Positions 1-11,730 are shown, counted from the stretch's first letter. The stretch: DNA of 64,000 nt from Schizochytrium sp. TIO01 (GCA_004764695.1 SMSO01000034.1:2488501-2552500), one strand, 5' to 3'. Numbers and translations: made by a program. The notes: generated by a model not told the origin, from the sequence alone.

Positions 1-2
1 TC

Positions 3-2195
3 AATCTGGCTGTAAAGCTTGAGTTTCAAGAGAAAGGGCGTGCAAAAGTCGACCGAGAGATCAGCTTCACGGTGTGGGATTATGGCGGACAGGAAGTTTT
101 CTATGCTTTGCATCACCTGTTCTTAACCAACTATGGCGTGTGTGTCATTGTTTTCGATATGCGAGAAGTGGTTGGAAAGGAAAATTTCCAGAACCATCCA
201 GATTACGAATCCATGCAGGACGAGGAGGTAGCGTTGAAGACCATACAGTTTTGGCTAGACTCGATAAGCTTACATGCAGAAGGGGCAGATGTAGTTCTTG
301 TCGGGACATACCTCGACGCCATGGGCAATCTCGAGGAAGACCTAAAGCTCGTCAACTCCAGGTTAGAGGATGTCTTGCGCCAGGCTAATAAGGACCTTGC
401 ACTTGTGCACAACCTGGGAGATAGTCTGTGCTATTATCCTCTGGACAACACTGAACGGCAAGACGAAAGGCGTTGCAAAATGCTACGTGACTCTCTCTGG
501 AAAACAGCTGTCTCAAAAGATTACGTTCAGGAGAAGGTGCCATTGCGGTGGTCTCTGTGTTTGGAGCACATGTTCTTATCAAAGAAAGATTATATGGAAC
601 TTGATGCCGTGAAGGAGCTTGCAACGAATACCTGTAAGATTTCAGAAGATAGGGTACCAGAAATGTTGGACTTTATGCACCAGCTGGGTGTCATTGTGCA
701 TCTAACCTCCACCGAAGCCCTAAAAAAATACGTGATCCTGCACCCTCAATGGCTGTTGAATAACTTGACATACGTAATTTGTGACCCAAGACACATGGAC
801 GTGCACGCCACAAAATTGAAGAAAAGAGTTATGCAACCAATCTCACCCATTAGTTTGTTTCGTGATATAGAAAAGTGGGAGAAGCGTGGCATTGCAACCT
901 CTGCATTCTTATCACAGGTCTGGAAGGATTCACATCTAGTGGTCTATTTTACCGAACTCATGATTGAAATGCTTCTTGCGAGCTACAGTCCTTGGATCCC
1001 AGACTTGGACGAAAAAGGCGATTTGCTAGTGCCGAGTTTGTTAATGCCAATATCCAAGGCTGAGCTGAATACACTCCTTGAAAAGTTCGACAACGCAGCT
1101 CTGGCATATATCCAGTTTGACATTTTACCCAGAGGGGTCTTTCAACGCTTTATTGCTGGGATGGTTTCGACTTTTGATAAAGGGATGGTGAGTATTAAAC
1201 AAGACAAGGTGTATGCAGATGCAGCAAGCATCGTCTTTGACGGAATAGATGTCCTCCTTCTTGTGTGTGAGGCTGAACGTCGCATTGTCCTTCGCTTCTC
1301 AGAGGACGATGCCACAGTATCGACGCCGGGAGGGTTATCCAACTGCATAGAGCTGCTGCAGTCTCAAATCATGTTGCTCGATGAAGCTTTTATGCAGCAA
1401 AACTTGAAAACCAAGCTAGTTTTAAGCTGCGACGGAACTACAAACGAGGAGAGCTGTGGCTTCCTTGAGGCTCTTACGATCGCTCGACGTGGAAAGTGTA
1501 TGTCTGTTGGAAATACCGAAACTTTAATGCAATCATCTTTCTCAGCGTTCTTCGCAAACGAAGAAGAGATCAAGGGGATGAATAGAAGGTTAACGCCACA
1601 TTGCCAGAAAACTTATGACGTTTTCTTATCACACTCTTGGGGCAAGGACAAATCTATCCACAAGCTTGCGCGCGACGTGGGTGATGTCCTACAGAAAGAG
1701 TATGGTATTTCGTGTTGGCTCGATGAAAAAGAAGTAAAACATGGTGACATTTCGACAGTTTTGGCACAAGGAATCAATGACTCTACTTTGGGTGTCGTCT
1801 TCGTCTCACGGGAATACATGGATAAGGTAAACTCTGACCCAATAAATGAGCCTGAACAGTTCTGCCGGGCTGAATTTAAGTACATGGTCAAAACGATGTC
1901 TATTCGTCGTTTGATTCCAGTTGTAGTTGAAGAAGAAATGCTGGAACAAAGAGAATGGAAAGACCTTTTCGCGTACCTTTGGGAGGGGACCCCCAGATAT
2001 TGGAAGTTGACGGACGGTTGCAACGTTGGTGACGTCAAAAAATTGAGTGATGCAATTCATGAAACTCTTGAGAGTGTTAAAAATAAATTAAACTCCGCGT
2101 CGCGCAGCTCCAAATCGAAGAAGCTAAGCAAGAGGATAATCATTTCACTTACTGATGATAGGTTTCAGCTCTTTTCAAGTTACAAATGGGAATAG
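3..2195 (+). CDS. Roc-COR-TIR protein, 5' end outside the window
   Basis: The frame is open from base 3, so the start lies upstream. The first part is a Roc GTPase domain: the switch motif WDYGGQE (nt 75-95) is the Roc form of G3, and VGTYLD (nt about 300-317) sits where the G4 base-recognition motif is expected. A COR region follows (nt about 590-1130), recognisable by LGVIVHL and YVILHPQWLLNNL. The C-terminus (nt about 1611-2010) is a TIR domain, with YDVFLSHSWGKD, CWLDEKEVKHGD and VVFVSREYM. Roc-COR proteins are large multidomain GTPases that dimerise through COR; TIR domains either scaffold signalling or hydrolyse NAD. The order Roc-COR-TIR suggests a cytoplasmic signalling or innate-immunity-like protein. 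Any N-terminal repeats (LRR or others) would lie off the window. The kind of protein is fairly certain; its function is not. Confidence 0.85.
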   Translation, partial: NLAVKLEFQEKGRAKVDREISFTVWDYGGQEVFYALHHLFLTNYGVCVIVFDMREVVGKENFQNHPDYESMQDEEVALKTIQFWLDSISLHAEGADVVLVGTYLDAMGNLEEDLKLVNSRLEDVLRQANKDLALVHNLGDSLCYYPLDNTERQDERRCKMLRDSLWKTAVSKDYVQEKVPLRWSLCLEHMFLSKKDYMELDAVKELATNTCKISEDRVPEMLDFMHQLGVIVHLTSTEALKKYVILHPQWLLNNLTYVICDPRHMDVHATKLKKRVMQPISPISLFRDIEKWEKRGIATSAFLSQVWKDSHLVVYFTELMIEMLLASYSPWIPDLDEKGDLLVPSLLMPISKAELNTLLEKFDNAALAYIQFDILPRGVFQRFIAGMVSTFDKGMVSIKQDKVYADAASIVFDGIDVLLLVCEAERRIVLRFSEDDATVSTPGGLSNCIELLQSQIMLLDEAFMQQNLKTKLVLSCDGTTNEESCGFLEALTIARRGKCMSVGNTETLMQSSFSAFFANEEEIKGMNRRLTPHCQKTYDVFLSHSWGKDKSIHKLARDVGDVLQKEYGISCWLDEKEVKHGDISTVLAQGINDSTLGVVFVSREYMDKVNSDPINEPEQFCRAEFKYMVKTMSIRRLIPVVVEEEMLEQREWKDLFAYLWEGTPRYWKLTDGCNVGDVKKLSDAIHETLESVKNKLNSASRSSKSKKLSKRIIISLTDDRFQLFSSYKWE

Positions 2196-3501
2196 TACAG
2201 GTTTTACTATGGAAGGCGTGATGCACGTTTTCATAACAAACTATTTTACTAAACAGACGAACAGAGGATGGCAATGGGAACACCGCAAGAACTCAGCCAG
2301 GATAAAAGAGAAGAAAGATACTCGTGTAGTTTATTGAAAATTAAGCATAAAATATATCCAGGGAGGCTTGAACCACGAGACTTGTCGTATACACATTACA
2401 ATTGATACTTGATACACCTAGAAAGTTTACGCAAGTTGAAGTTATATCCACAAGCTTCAAAAAGTGATATACTATAGCCAGATGTGACAATGTAGGTAAC
2501 TGTATTACTAGGATTAAGATTCTCTTTAAGTTTCAGTTGATCAAAATAGGTTTTATGAATAGAACTGACATATAATTAAAAATAGAGTTCTATCAAATGA
2601 GAGATTGGGGTTCAGGTACTTTTCTCCCTTGAATTTGCTGCATCTGAATTTGTTTGAAAGCAGTACTTATCCAGACCTCTTTGTGAACAAATAAGCAAAT
2701 TGACAGGGACTGTCTAAGTGATTCTTTGTTGTCTAATGCCTGGTTAAGTAAAAGAAAAAGCTAAGGGTTGAAAACGTGTCTAGAAACAGAAAATTAAATG
2801 TAAGAAGGTGAATACCTAGACAACAGGCTATTTTCTATGTATATTTTTATTTAAACTACGAAACCAAATTCTTAGTAATAATTCTAAACGGAATGGTGGT
2901 CATATAGGACTTCGATAACTCCCAAGAAAAGGTGACTTCCTCATCTTTAGAAGAGCAGTTTTGCTGCTAAATTAGTAAATACTACCTAGGTGGGTAGTTA
3001 CTTTATATAGAAATTTAGATACTAACTTTATGAGAGATTGAAGTCGGTTGGGTACGGATGGCAAAAACCAGGGATTTACAAGGAAGAAAGAAATTTTACG
3101 GGAGAGCAAAAATTGTGTAAGGAATTAAAGATGTGTAGGATAGAATTCTACAGAGCCGCTCAACCACTAAGTACTATTAGCGACTCATAGCACGCTTTCA
3201 AGTGCTCAATTGGTTTGCGTGGACTATCAGAATCCAGTGTGTTGCGCCAATGGTATAGGGGTTCACTAAATAGAGTCTGGATTGATGGCCGGCTGGCCAG
3301 CTTCTTACTCAGTCGGGAATTCCACTAGTTGGCAACTACAGCAGAGGCTGCAATGCAAGAGAGCGAGCCTCGAGGTGGTTTTCGAAGTGGTCGGAGATGG
3401 AGCAAATAGGGCCTCGAGTGAATCATCACTCGAGGCGAAGAGCTTCGCTAATCGGTCGAAACTTGTGTGGCGTTTGGAGGTGAATATGAATGATATCTAG
3501 T
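2196..3501. other. AT-rich intergenic region, no gene seen
   Basis: About 1.3 kb between the Roc-COR-TIR stop and the convergent pyruvate carboxylase stop. No open frame looks coding and no RNA gene was recognised. It holds the 3' ends of two convergent genes. Confidence 0.5.
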
Positions 3502-6500
3502 TTAGGCCTCCTGGTTGCCAGTCTCATCGATCTCGACGAGGAGGTCACCGCCAAGCATGTTATCACCGACGTTGGTGTGGATGGCCTTGACGCGACCGGC
3601 CACAGGGGCTGCGACGACGGTCTCCATCTTCATGGCACTGAGCACGAGGAGGGGAGTACCGGCCTTGACGATCTCGCCCTGCTTGACGCGGACATCGAGG
3701 ACAACACCGGGCATGGGAGCGCCAACGGAACCGGGCATGTTGGCCACAGCCTTGGGGCGCTCGGTGGTGGCAACACCTGCCTTCTGGTCAAGCACGCGGA
3801 TGACACGCTGGCGACCGTTCATCTCAAAGATGATGTCGCGCTTGCCATCCTTCTGGCTGACGCCACCGACAGCAATGAGCTTGACGTATACGGTCTTACC
3901 GTGCTCGAGCTCAATGGCGACCTCCTGGTCAACCTCAAGACCAGTCAGGAAGGTGTGGGTATCGAAGACCTTCATGTCACCAAACTCAGACTTGAACTTC
4001 ATGAAGCCATCAAAGACATCCGGGTAGAGAGCGTGGGACATGACGTCGAGCTCGCTGATCTTATCGGCTCCGTACTTGGCCTCGAGCTGCTTCTGGGCAG
4101 CCTCAAAGTCGTACGGCTCCATCTCAGCACCAGGGCGGGCCTCGAACATGGACTTGCCGTTCGGGAGGGTTTTTCCCTTGAGCACGCGGGAGCGGAGGGG
4201 CTCAGGGAAACCGTGGTGAGGGATACCGAGGTAGCCCTGGAAGTACTCGATGACGGACTTGGGGAAGGAGAGAGTCTCAGCCTTCTCAACAACCTCCTCA
4301 GCGGTGAGGTTGTTCTGGACGATGAACTGGGCAAAGTCACCGACAACCTTGGAGGACGGGGTCACCTTGATGATGTCTCCGAGGAGGTGGTTGGCGGTGG
4401 CGTAAGCCTTCTTGATGGCGGGCCACTGGCCAGCAAGACCGAGCTGCTTGGACTGGTACATCAAGTTGGTGTACTGGCCACCAGGCATCTCATGGAGGTA
4501 GACATCGGCGGAACCAGACATCTGACCAGACTCGAAGGGAGCATAGACTCCACGAACGGTCTCCCAGTACTCATCGATAGGAACGATTTCTTCAACGTCG
4601 ACACCGGTGTCAAGCTCAGTGCCCTTGAGGGAGTTGACGATGGCACCCATGGAAGGCTGCGAGGTAGTTCCAGACATGGCATCGGTGGCACAGTCAACAG
4701 CATCTGCTCCAGCGTAAGCACACTCAAGCATGGAGGTGACTCCAGTACCGGCAGTGTCGTGGGTGTGGACATGAATGGGGAGGTCAGGGAACTCCTTGCG
4801 GATGGCGCCAACAAGGATCTTAGCAGCCTGGGGCTTGAGGAGACCAGCCATATCCTTAATGGCAAGAACGTGGATGCCCTCATTCACAAGCTGGCGGACA
4901 AAGTCCAAGTAGTACTCGAGGTTGTACTGGCCGCGAGTGGGGTCAGAGACATCTCCGGTGTAGCAGACGACGGCCTCAATGATACCGCCGGCAGATCCGA
5001 CAGCGTCAATTCCAAGACGCATGTTCTCAAGGTAGTTGAGAGAGTCGAAGACACGGAAGACATCCATACCGGTGCGCTGGGCCTGCTCACAGAACTTGAA
5101 GACCACGTTATCAGGGTAGCTAGTGTATCCAACGGCGTTGGCGCCACGGAGAAGCATTTGGAATGGGATGTCAGGCACCTTCTCACGGAGGCTGGCAAGA
5201 CGCTCCCAGGGGTCCTCACGGAGGAATCTCATGGAGACATCAAAGGTGGCACCACCCCACATCTCGATGGAGTAGGCGTTGCGCATGGCAATGGCTGTGG
5301 CAGGTGCAATGGTCTCAAGGTCCTTGGTGCGAACACGGGTGGCGAGCAGGGACTGGTGAGCATCGCGCCAAGTGGTGTCAGTGAGAAGAAGACCCTTGTG
5401 CTCGCGGACGGCCTTGGCAAAGGCCTGAGCGCCATCCTCGACGTAGATTTGACGCAGAGAGCGCTTGTTGGAGGGCTCAGGAGTGTTGAGAACGGGCACA
5501 ATCGGAGTGACATTGGAGGGTGCAGGGCCGGTGGCGCCGAGGGACTTCTCAGGGCCGTTGACGATGGTGTTACCAATGTACTTGAGAAGGCGCTGGCCAC
5601 GGTTGTCAGAACGGCGGGGCTTGACAAGGTTGGGGTTCTCAGCAATAAAGCTGGTGTCAATGTTGCCGGCAATGAAGTCGGGGTGGTTGAGCACGTTGGT
5701 GAGGAAGCTCTTGTTGGTGGTAACACCACGAACACGGAACTCGGCAAGAGCGCGCTTCAGCTTGTAGGCACAGTCGTCACGGTTCAAGGCACGAGCAGTG
5801 AGCTTGACGAGCAGAGAGTCGTAGTGAGGAGTGATGTGAGCGTTGACGAAACCGGGGCCATCATCAACACGGATACCCATGCCACCAGGGCTGCGGAAGA
5901 CCTCGATGACGCCGGAGTCCGGCTGGAATCCAGTGGCGGGATCCTCAGTGGTGACACGGCACTGCATGGCGTGACCACGGATGGAGATGTTCTCCTGCTT
6001 GAGGCCAAGGTCCTCGAGAGTCTCACCGCGAGCAATGCGAATCTGGCTCTGGACAAGGTCAATTCCAGTGATCTCCTCAGTGATGGTGTGCTCGACCTGG
6101 ATACGCGGGTTGACCTCAATGAAGTAGTGGCGTCCGAGTTTGTCCACAAGGAACTCAACGGTACCGGCGTTCTTGTACTTGGCGGCAGCGGTGAGACGGA
6201 CAGCATCGTCAATCATAGCCTTCTCGACAGCAGGGTCAAGGCCAATGGCGGGGGCGGTCTCGAGGACCTTCTGGTGACGGCGCTGGACAGAGCAGTCACG
6301 GTGGTAAAGGTGAACGACGTTACCCTGGCCGTCACCAAGAATCTGCACCTCGATGTGGCGAGGGCGGTCGACGTAGCGCTCGATGAAGACAGTACCATCG
6401 CCGAAGGCAGACAGCGCCTCAGAACTGGCACGCTTGAAGTTCTCCTCGAGCTCATCAGCGGAGTTGACAACGCGCATTCCGCGGCCACCACCACCCATGC

Positions 6501-7077
6501 TGGCCTTGATGATGACGGGGTATCCGACACCGTCATCGATGAAGGCCTTGGCCTCCTCGAAGGTGGACACAGGTCCAGGGGTACCAGGCACAACGGGGAC
6601 GTTGTTCTCAATGGCGATCTGGCGAGCTGCAGTCTTGTCTCCGAAGCGGGCAAGGTTCTCGGGTGTGGGTCCGACAAAGGTGATGCCGTTGGCAGCGCAC
6701 TCTTTGGCGAATCCTACGTTCTCAGAGAGGAAACCATATCCGGGGTGGATAGCGTCGATCTTGTTGTCCTTGGCAATCTTGATGATAGACGGGATGTCGA
6801 GGTAGGCTCCGACGGGGGTCTTGCCCTCACCGACCTGGAAAGACTCATCAGCCTTGTAGCGGTGCTGTGTGAAGCGGTCCTCGCGTGAGAAAATACCCAC
6901 GGAGCGCATACCAAGCTCGTTGGTGGCACGCATGATACGGGTGGCAATTTCACCACGGTTGGCGGCCATGATCTTCTTGAAGGTGCTGGCATCGCGAACC
7001 GCGAAGAGCTGCACAGCGCTGCTGCGCAGGCTCTGCCGAGCACGGGCATTGCCCGAGAGGAGGTGGGAACGGAACAT
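3502..7077 (-). CDS. PYC: Pyruvate carboxylase, mitochondrial
   Basis: A complete intronless protein of 1191 residues, the usual length for eukaryotic pyruvate carboxylase. It makes oxaloacetate from pyruvate, bicarbonate and ATP (anaplerosis; in oleaginous protists it also feeds citrate export). Residues 1-30 are rich in Arg, Ser and Ala with no acidic residue, typical of a mitochondrial targeting peptide. The biotin carboxylase/ATP-grasp domain covers about 32-490 (KIMAANRGEIA, GGGGRGMRVV, EVNPRIQVEHT). The carboxyltransferase domain begins near 565 with DTTWRDAHQSLLATRVRT. The C-terminal biotin carrier domain has the motif AMKMET, with the biotin lysine at about residue 1150. The ATG at 7075-7077 opens the targeting peptide and is the natural start. 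Third positions are strongly C/G biased, as in highly expressed genes, and this leaves a long antisense frame open. Identification is certain. Confidence 0.98.
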   Translation of the reverse strand: MFRSHLLSGNARARQSLRSSAVQLFAVRDASTFKKIMAANRGEIATRIMRATNELGMRSVGIFSREDRFTQHRYKADESFQVGEGKTPVGAYLDIPSIIKIAKDNKIDAIHPGYGFLSENVGFAKECAANGITFVGPTPENLARFGDKTAARQIAIENNVPVVPGTPGPVSTFEEAKAFIDDGVGYPVIIKASMGGGGRGMRVVNSADELEENFKRASSEALSAFGDGTVFIERYVDRPRHIEVQILGDGQGNVVHLYHRDCSVQRRHQKVLETAPAIGLDPAVEKAMIDDAVRLTAAAKYKNAGTVEFLVDKLGRHYFIEVNPRIQVEHTITEEITGIDLVQSQIRIARGETLEDLGLKQENISIRGHAMQCRVTTEDPATGFQPDSGVIEVFRSPGGMGIRVDDGPGFVNAHITPHYDSLLVKLTARALNRDDCAYKLKRALAEFRVRGVTTNKSFLTNVLNHPDFIAGNIDTSFIAENPNLVKPRRSDNRGQRLLKYIGNTIVNGPEKSLGATGPAPSNVTPIVPVLNTPEPSNKRSLRQIYVEDGAQAFAKAVREHKGLLLTDTTWRDAHQSLLATRVRTKDLETIAPATAIAMRNAYSIEMWGGATFDVSMRFLREDPWERLASLREKVPDIPFQMLLRGANAVGYTSYPDNVVFKFCEQAQRTGMDVFRVFDSLNYLENMRLGIDAVGSAGGIIEAVVCYTGDVSDPTRGQYNLEYYLDFVRQLVNEGIHVLAIKDMAGLLKPQAAKILVGAIRKEFPDLPIHVHTHDTAGTGVTSMLECAYAGADAVDCATDAMSGTTSQPSMGAIVNSLKGTELDTGVDVEEIVPIDEYWETVRGVYAPFESGQMSGSADVYLHEMPGGQYTNLMYQSKQLGLAGQWPAIKKAYATANHLLGDIIKVTPSSKVVGDFAQFIVQNNLTAEEVVEKAETLSFPKSVIEYFQGYLGIPHHGFPEPLRSRVLKGKTLPNGKSMFEARPGAEMEPYDFEAAQKQLEAKYGADKISELDVMSHALYPDVFDGFMKFKSEFGDMKVFDTHTFLTGLEVDQEVAIELEHGKTVYVKLIAVGGVSQKDGKRDIIFEMNGRQRVIRVLDQKAGVATTERPKAVANMPGSVGAPMPGVVLDVRVKQGEIVKAGTPLLVLSAMKMETVVAAPVAGRVKAIHTNVGDNMLGGDLLVEIDETGNQEA

Positions 7078-8640
7078 TGTGATAGAGCTAACGGGTCTCT
7101 CTGGCGTGCTTGACCTTTATCAAGCCTCGCCAAGCGGTTCACGCTCGAAAGAGAATTGCTGACATCCGCATCCTCAATTTTACATCTCCATCCTCAATTT
7201 CCATCGCTCTAGTGTAATGCCCTCCAAAACCTCTTTTTACACTGTCCTCCCATGCTTAGCCCTTTTCTAGCCTTATGCCTAGGACTGCTCCCTCTCTAAG
7301 CCCTCCCCCTAACAACCTCCATTTTTTTTCTTTTTCTTTTTCTTTTTCTATTTCATTCCATTTCATTTCTCTTCTTTTCTTTTCTTTCCTTTTGCAAGTT
7401 CCTTCTTCAAGTTCTTTTTCTCGTGTAATTGTTTCTCTCTCTCTCTTTTTTTTTCTCTCTACACCAAAACAAAAAGTCAAAACAAGAAAAGAAAGGTTGT
7501 TAGAGCTCTCTCTTTCCTACTACTTCTTTCTCGCAGCTCTTATTTTAAAAGCAGCAAATGTTCCTTTGCCACCAACGGCGCGCTTAAAGAGCATACGATT
7601 ACGACCTTTGATTCGCTTCTTTCCAAGTTTACCTCTTTTTCTTTTTTCTTTTTTTTTAATCGAATAAAACTACTTTGACAAAATCACTCCATAGAAAGAA
7701 AACACAGCGCCATCCGCCTCAAAGAAAGCGAGAAAAATGGCTTTTCTTTCCAGCTCCATCAAGAAAGAAGTCAGCCAAGCAAATGTGCAAATGAAATGCC
7801 TTCAATCAACAGAACAGTCCCGCTTCAAAGACAGTCGTAGCGTACAAACATATATCATCTTTTTGCAAATAAGCCACCTCCCTTAAAGAAAACTGAGCAC
7901 ATATACTAAGAACTTATTTTATTATTAAAAAACAAAAACAAAAAAAACTTAAAAAACTTAAAAAACTTAAACAGCGTAAACAACTTTTCTTGAAAACTAA
8001 ACCAAAGAACCTCTTCGCCTCCTTTGCCCTTAAGGACACCCAGCCTCTGTCCTTTTGCGCGAAGGCGCCTCTACGTTTATTTGTTCATGCTGCTCCTAAA
8101 CATCTCTTTCACTTTATAAAAATGATCAAAATAAAGCGTGTAAACATGTATTCCAGGTCTTCTTCATTCTTCTCTTTGCTGCAGATTGGCTTCTTCCTTC
8201 CTTCCTTGCTTCCTTCCTTCCTTTCTTCCTTTCTTTCATTCTTTCTTTCATTCTTTCTTTCATTCTTTCTTTCAATCGCTCTTTATGCTGAGAGAGAGAG
8301 AGAGGCAAAGCCGGCGTACAAATAAAGAAGAGGGACGCTCAGACAGTTAGTTGCTTCGTTCTTTCAGGTCCCTCTGCTAACAATAATACCCTTCGGACTG
8401 TTTATCATCCCAATCCACCCTCCACGGCGTCTCCCTTGTGAGGGACGAATAGTCCCTGTGCCTTATCATTTCCTCGTAAACCACGCCTCATTCCTCAGAT
8501 GAGCGAACAGACTGAAAGAAGAAGGAAAGAAAATCAGCGCCCAATAATCGATTGCTCTCATTAAATTTAATTTAAAAAAAAAAACACTTTTTATAAAATA
8601 AAATAAAATAAATGATTTAAAATAATTTAAAATGAAACAA
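7078..8640. other. Upstream region of PYC with pyrimidine-rich tracts
   Basis: Sequence upstream of the minus-strand carboxylase gene. It presumably holds the PYC promoter near 7080-7250, but no element can be named. From about 7320 to 7460 the + strand is almost pure pyrimidine (TTTTC and CTCTC runs), and 7920-7980 is a poly-A-like stretch. No coding frame is convincing. Confidence 0.4.
8191..8275. repeat. TTCC/TTTC/CATTC microsatellite
   Basis: Imperfect tetranucleotide pyrimidine repeat, grading from TTCC units into TTTC and CATTCTTTC units. It gives open Leu/Ser/Phe frames by chance; no gene is implied. Confidence 0.9.
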
Positions 8641-8871
8641 CAAAAGAACTAACACACCACAAATGGGCGAATCGCTGCGAAGATCTTCGCCATTTCGCCA
8701 AACTTCGTGCGCGGGGCCTCGAAAGGACGCTCTGATCTCTCCGCGCTCATCGAGAGCGAGTCAGTTCGCTTTCCGCGAATCGCAGGAACCAGCGGCCTCG
8801 AGCTTGCATTGAAGTCTTCTTCTTTCCTTTTTCCCTGCCCTTCTTCGAGTTTCCCAAACAAACCGAGTTTA

Positions 8872-8930
8872 CAATCAATCAATCAATCAATCAATCAGTC
8901 AACAAATCAGCAAATCAACAAATCAATGAA
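8872..8930. repeat. CAAT/CAAAT microsatellite
   Basis: About six perfect CAAT units followed by degenerate AACAAATC units. Confidence 0.9.
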
Positions 8931-9366
8931 AGAATAAACAGCAAAGTAAAACATCCAAGTTTAACAAAACATTCCAACAGTCCAACAAACAGACAAAGAA
9001 AAGGGCTCCGCCTAATACTGTACTTTTGGAAAGCGCCACTGATTTGGTAGATCTCAAGGGTTCTTAGGCGTGGCGCAGCGCATTCTCTGCGATGAAATCC
9101 CTGCGAGCGAGCGAGAAGTCAGACTGCCATGCGTTTAACGAGAGGTATGCACGTCCGTATCCGTATCCTCCACTCGCTCCTTTATTCCACGTGGATAACC
9201 TGCATCTCCTATGCCGCCATTTCGCCCTCATCTTCTGAGCTCTACTCCACAGAACATTAATTATTATGAAGCTTGGTCTTACGGTACCTACGTACCTTCC
9301 TGCTAATCCTTTTTTTTCCTTTTCTTGCCTTTTCTTTTCTATTTCAAGGTTGTTTGTCTGTCTTAT

Positions 9367-9440
9367 GCACTCATTCATTCACTCACTCACTCATTCATTC
9401 ATTCATTCACGCATTCGTTCGATCATTCGTTCCTTTCCTT
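9367..9440. repeat. CATT/CACT microsatellite
   Basis: Tandem CATT units mixed with CACT and CGTT variants; non-coding. Confidence 0.85.
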
Positions 9441-9547
9441 TCCTTGCTCATTGATTTCTTTGTTGGTTCATTTATCTGTTTACTGTGCGTTTGTTTGCAT
9501 TGTTTATATGCTTTGGTTTACAACAGAAGGTAGAAAGCAGCACATCC

Positions 9548-9624
9548 TACATACATAAATACATACATATATACATACATATATACATACAGAGATACAT
9601 ACATACATACATACAGAGATACAT
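9548..9624. repeat. ATAC microsatellite
   Basis: ATAC tetranucleotide units interrupted by ATAT and AGAG steps. Similar ATAC tracts recur near 12220-12305 and 15040-15075. Confidence 0.9.
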
Positions 9625-10359
9625 GGTCCTGGACATTGGCTCCTCCCGCTCTCTCAGCACGCCGCTCTGAGCGCGTACGTATCAGCATCGTCGCCGCCGG
9701 CTTCCACCCAAGGTGCTCTGCAGGAGGGGTCCTTCACGCCGGGTTGCTTTTCTTTTTTGGGGGAGGATTACAGAGACGCCGCTGCTGTGCTCTCCGCCGC
9801 CTTGGGTCGCTGAAGACAGCGCTGGTCGCTAAAATCTCATGGTTCCTCACGTACCCATCGACAGACAGACAGACGAACTGTTCAAGAGACAAAGAGACAA
9901 AGAGACAAAGAAACCAAGAAACCAAGAAACAAACACAGTCGGGCTCCAAGACTTGTTCTTCGTCTTCGCCATGACCTCAAGCGTATCCCCGGACTAGCTA
10001 CCGATTCGCAGGTCGAAACGGATGCCTGGATTCTCGCTCTCAGATTGGCGCTTCCGCAGACCTCGTGCTCAGGATTCGTCTTTTCTTGACTGCAGCCGCG
10101 CCTCCTCCAGCATCCAAGACGGCGGGCATTCGTGAAATAAATGGCATGAATAAATAAATGGCACGCACAATAAATGGCATGCGGATCAATATACAGCGCA
10201 GGTTCGCTCGCGTGTGAACGAACGTGTGTATTCTCATTGTATATTCATTCGTATCGCTGGCTGGCCGTAGGTACGAATGGGCCAGACCGCCTTGCATTAC
10301 AAGGTTTCCGAAGCCATTTCATTTCGACGCCTGGCCCATGGACTGCTGCTATTGAGTCA

Positions 10360-10446
10360 TCAGCGTGAGTGAGTGAGTGAGTGAGTGAGTTTCCGGACGA
10401 GGCGCTTCCTGCTCGGGTCGTCGTCGTCGTCGTCGTCGTCGTCGTC
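10360..10446. repeat. GTGA and GTC microsatellites
   Basis: A (GTGA)n tract at about 10366-10390, then (GTC)10 at about 10418-10446. The first begins exactly at a possible splice donor; the second reads as poly-Val, poly-Ser or poly-Arg depending on frame. Confidence 0.85.
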
Positions 10447-11449
10447 CAGCTGGCCTCGATGGACGCTGCTGTCACAAATTCCAAGCGAGCGAGCTCCAGG
10501 AATTTCTTTTGCAGTGCCTTTCAAGAGCAGTCTTCGCCCTCCGTTTGGTTTCCTCCCTTTGGCTTTGGCCTGAGTTGATTGACGTGGTTGACTTGGTTTG
10601 TTTGCATGTGTCTGCGCAACGAGACAGCTCTTTCTTGGAGCACCACTTCATGAGCTCCATCTCACGATTCCATCACAGAATCAATTCCACTCCACCTCCA
10701 TCGCAAACAAAGGCCTCCGAGTGGTGACCCTGTGAGGGGATTCAGAACCAGCAGCGTTGATGTTGATCGTCGCGGCTGAGTTTCGAGACGATACTGTTCA
10801 ACTCGCAATTCGAGGTTGTCTGCGCGGTTGTTGACGATCTCGGGCTCATTGAGCACACGCTATCTATCTGTACGTTTCGAGGGACCGGCACCGGGTTCAC
10901 GCTGGCGCCCATGGTGGACCAGCAAAGGCCTGCGCAATGAACGCTGCTCGCCCTCATTTTGCGCAAGCTGTCCGGCGTCTCCACGAGGCTGGCGCTGGCC
11001 CCGTTCGCCCGGTTGCCGTTCTCGCGGCAGTCTAGCAGCACGTCTTGGAATCCTCGAATTCATCGCAAGTCTTACAGGGAAGTAATTACACCCGCGGCGC
11101 TTCGCGCAGACCTAGCTCTTGGCAGCTCTTGGCAGCCTCCAGCCTCTTCGCGTGCTCGAGATCGCGGCGACTTGGGAGCTGCCGCTGCCGCCGTCGAGAT
11201 CGCCAACGTTGTCCTCATCGCCGTCTTCTTCACCATCGCCAATAGCTTACGCAGGCAGAGATGGATAGATCCCAGCGCCGGTCCCAATCCCAGCGCGGTG
11301 TCAATTCGCAAGCAAGCAAGCAGGCACAGAACGCGAGGCTCCAGCCTCCTTCTGTGAAGTAGAACTGCCTGCCACGCACGCTGCCTTGTCTTCCCGCCGC
11401 TGCCAGAAGGGCTCGAGGCCGTCCACGCGCGCCGTCTTCGCGCTCGTGG

Positions 11450-11730
11450 ACCTCTTCTTCTTCTTCTTCTTCTTCTTCTCGAGAATCTATTATCTATTTC
11501 TTCGTCCCATATCCTTTGTATCTTTTTCCTCTCTTTTCTCTCTTTTCTTTCTTTTCTTTCACCTGCTTTTGCCCCTTTTCTTCTCTTTCTTTCTTCTTCT
11601 TTCTCTTCTTCGTTTCTTTCACGAAATTATCTTTTCCTGCGTCTTAGTGTATCTTCTTCTCTTCTTCTTTTCCAATAATTTGAATTTCGAATTTCGAATT
11701 TCGAATTTCGAATTTCGAATTTTGAATTTT
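11450..11730. repeat. TTC tract and GAATTTC tandem repeat
   Basis: (TTC)n at about 11450-11477, a pyrimidine-rich stretch to 11660, then about five GAATTTC heptamers at about 11683-11720. The heptamer array contains GAATTC-like palindromes. Confidence 0.8.

Noticed and set aside
3490-6888. Antisense open frame of over 1100 codons opposite pyruvate carboxylase
   Set aside because: It mirrors a strongly biased coding strand; composition (Leu, Val, Asp, Gly, Glu only) is typical of an antisense artefact and shows no domain.
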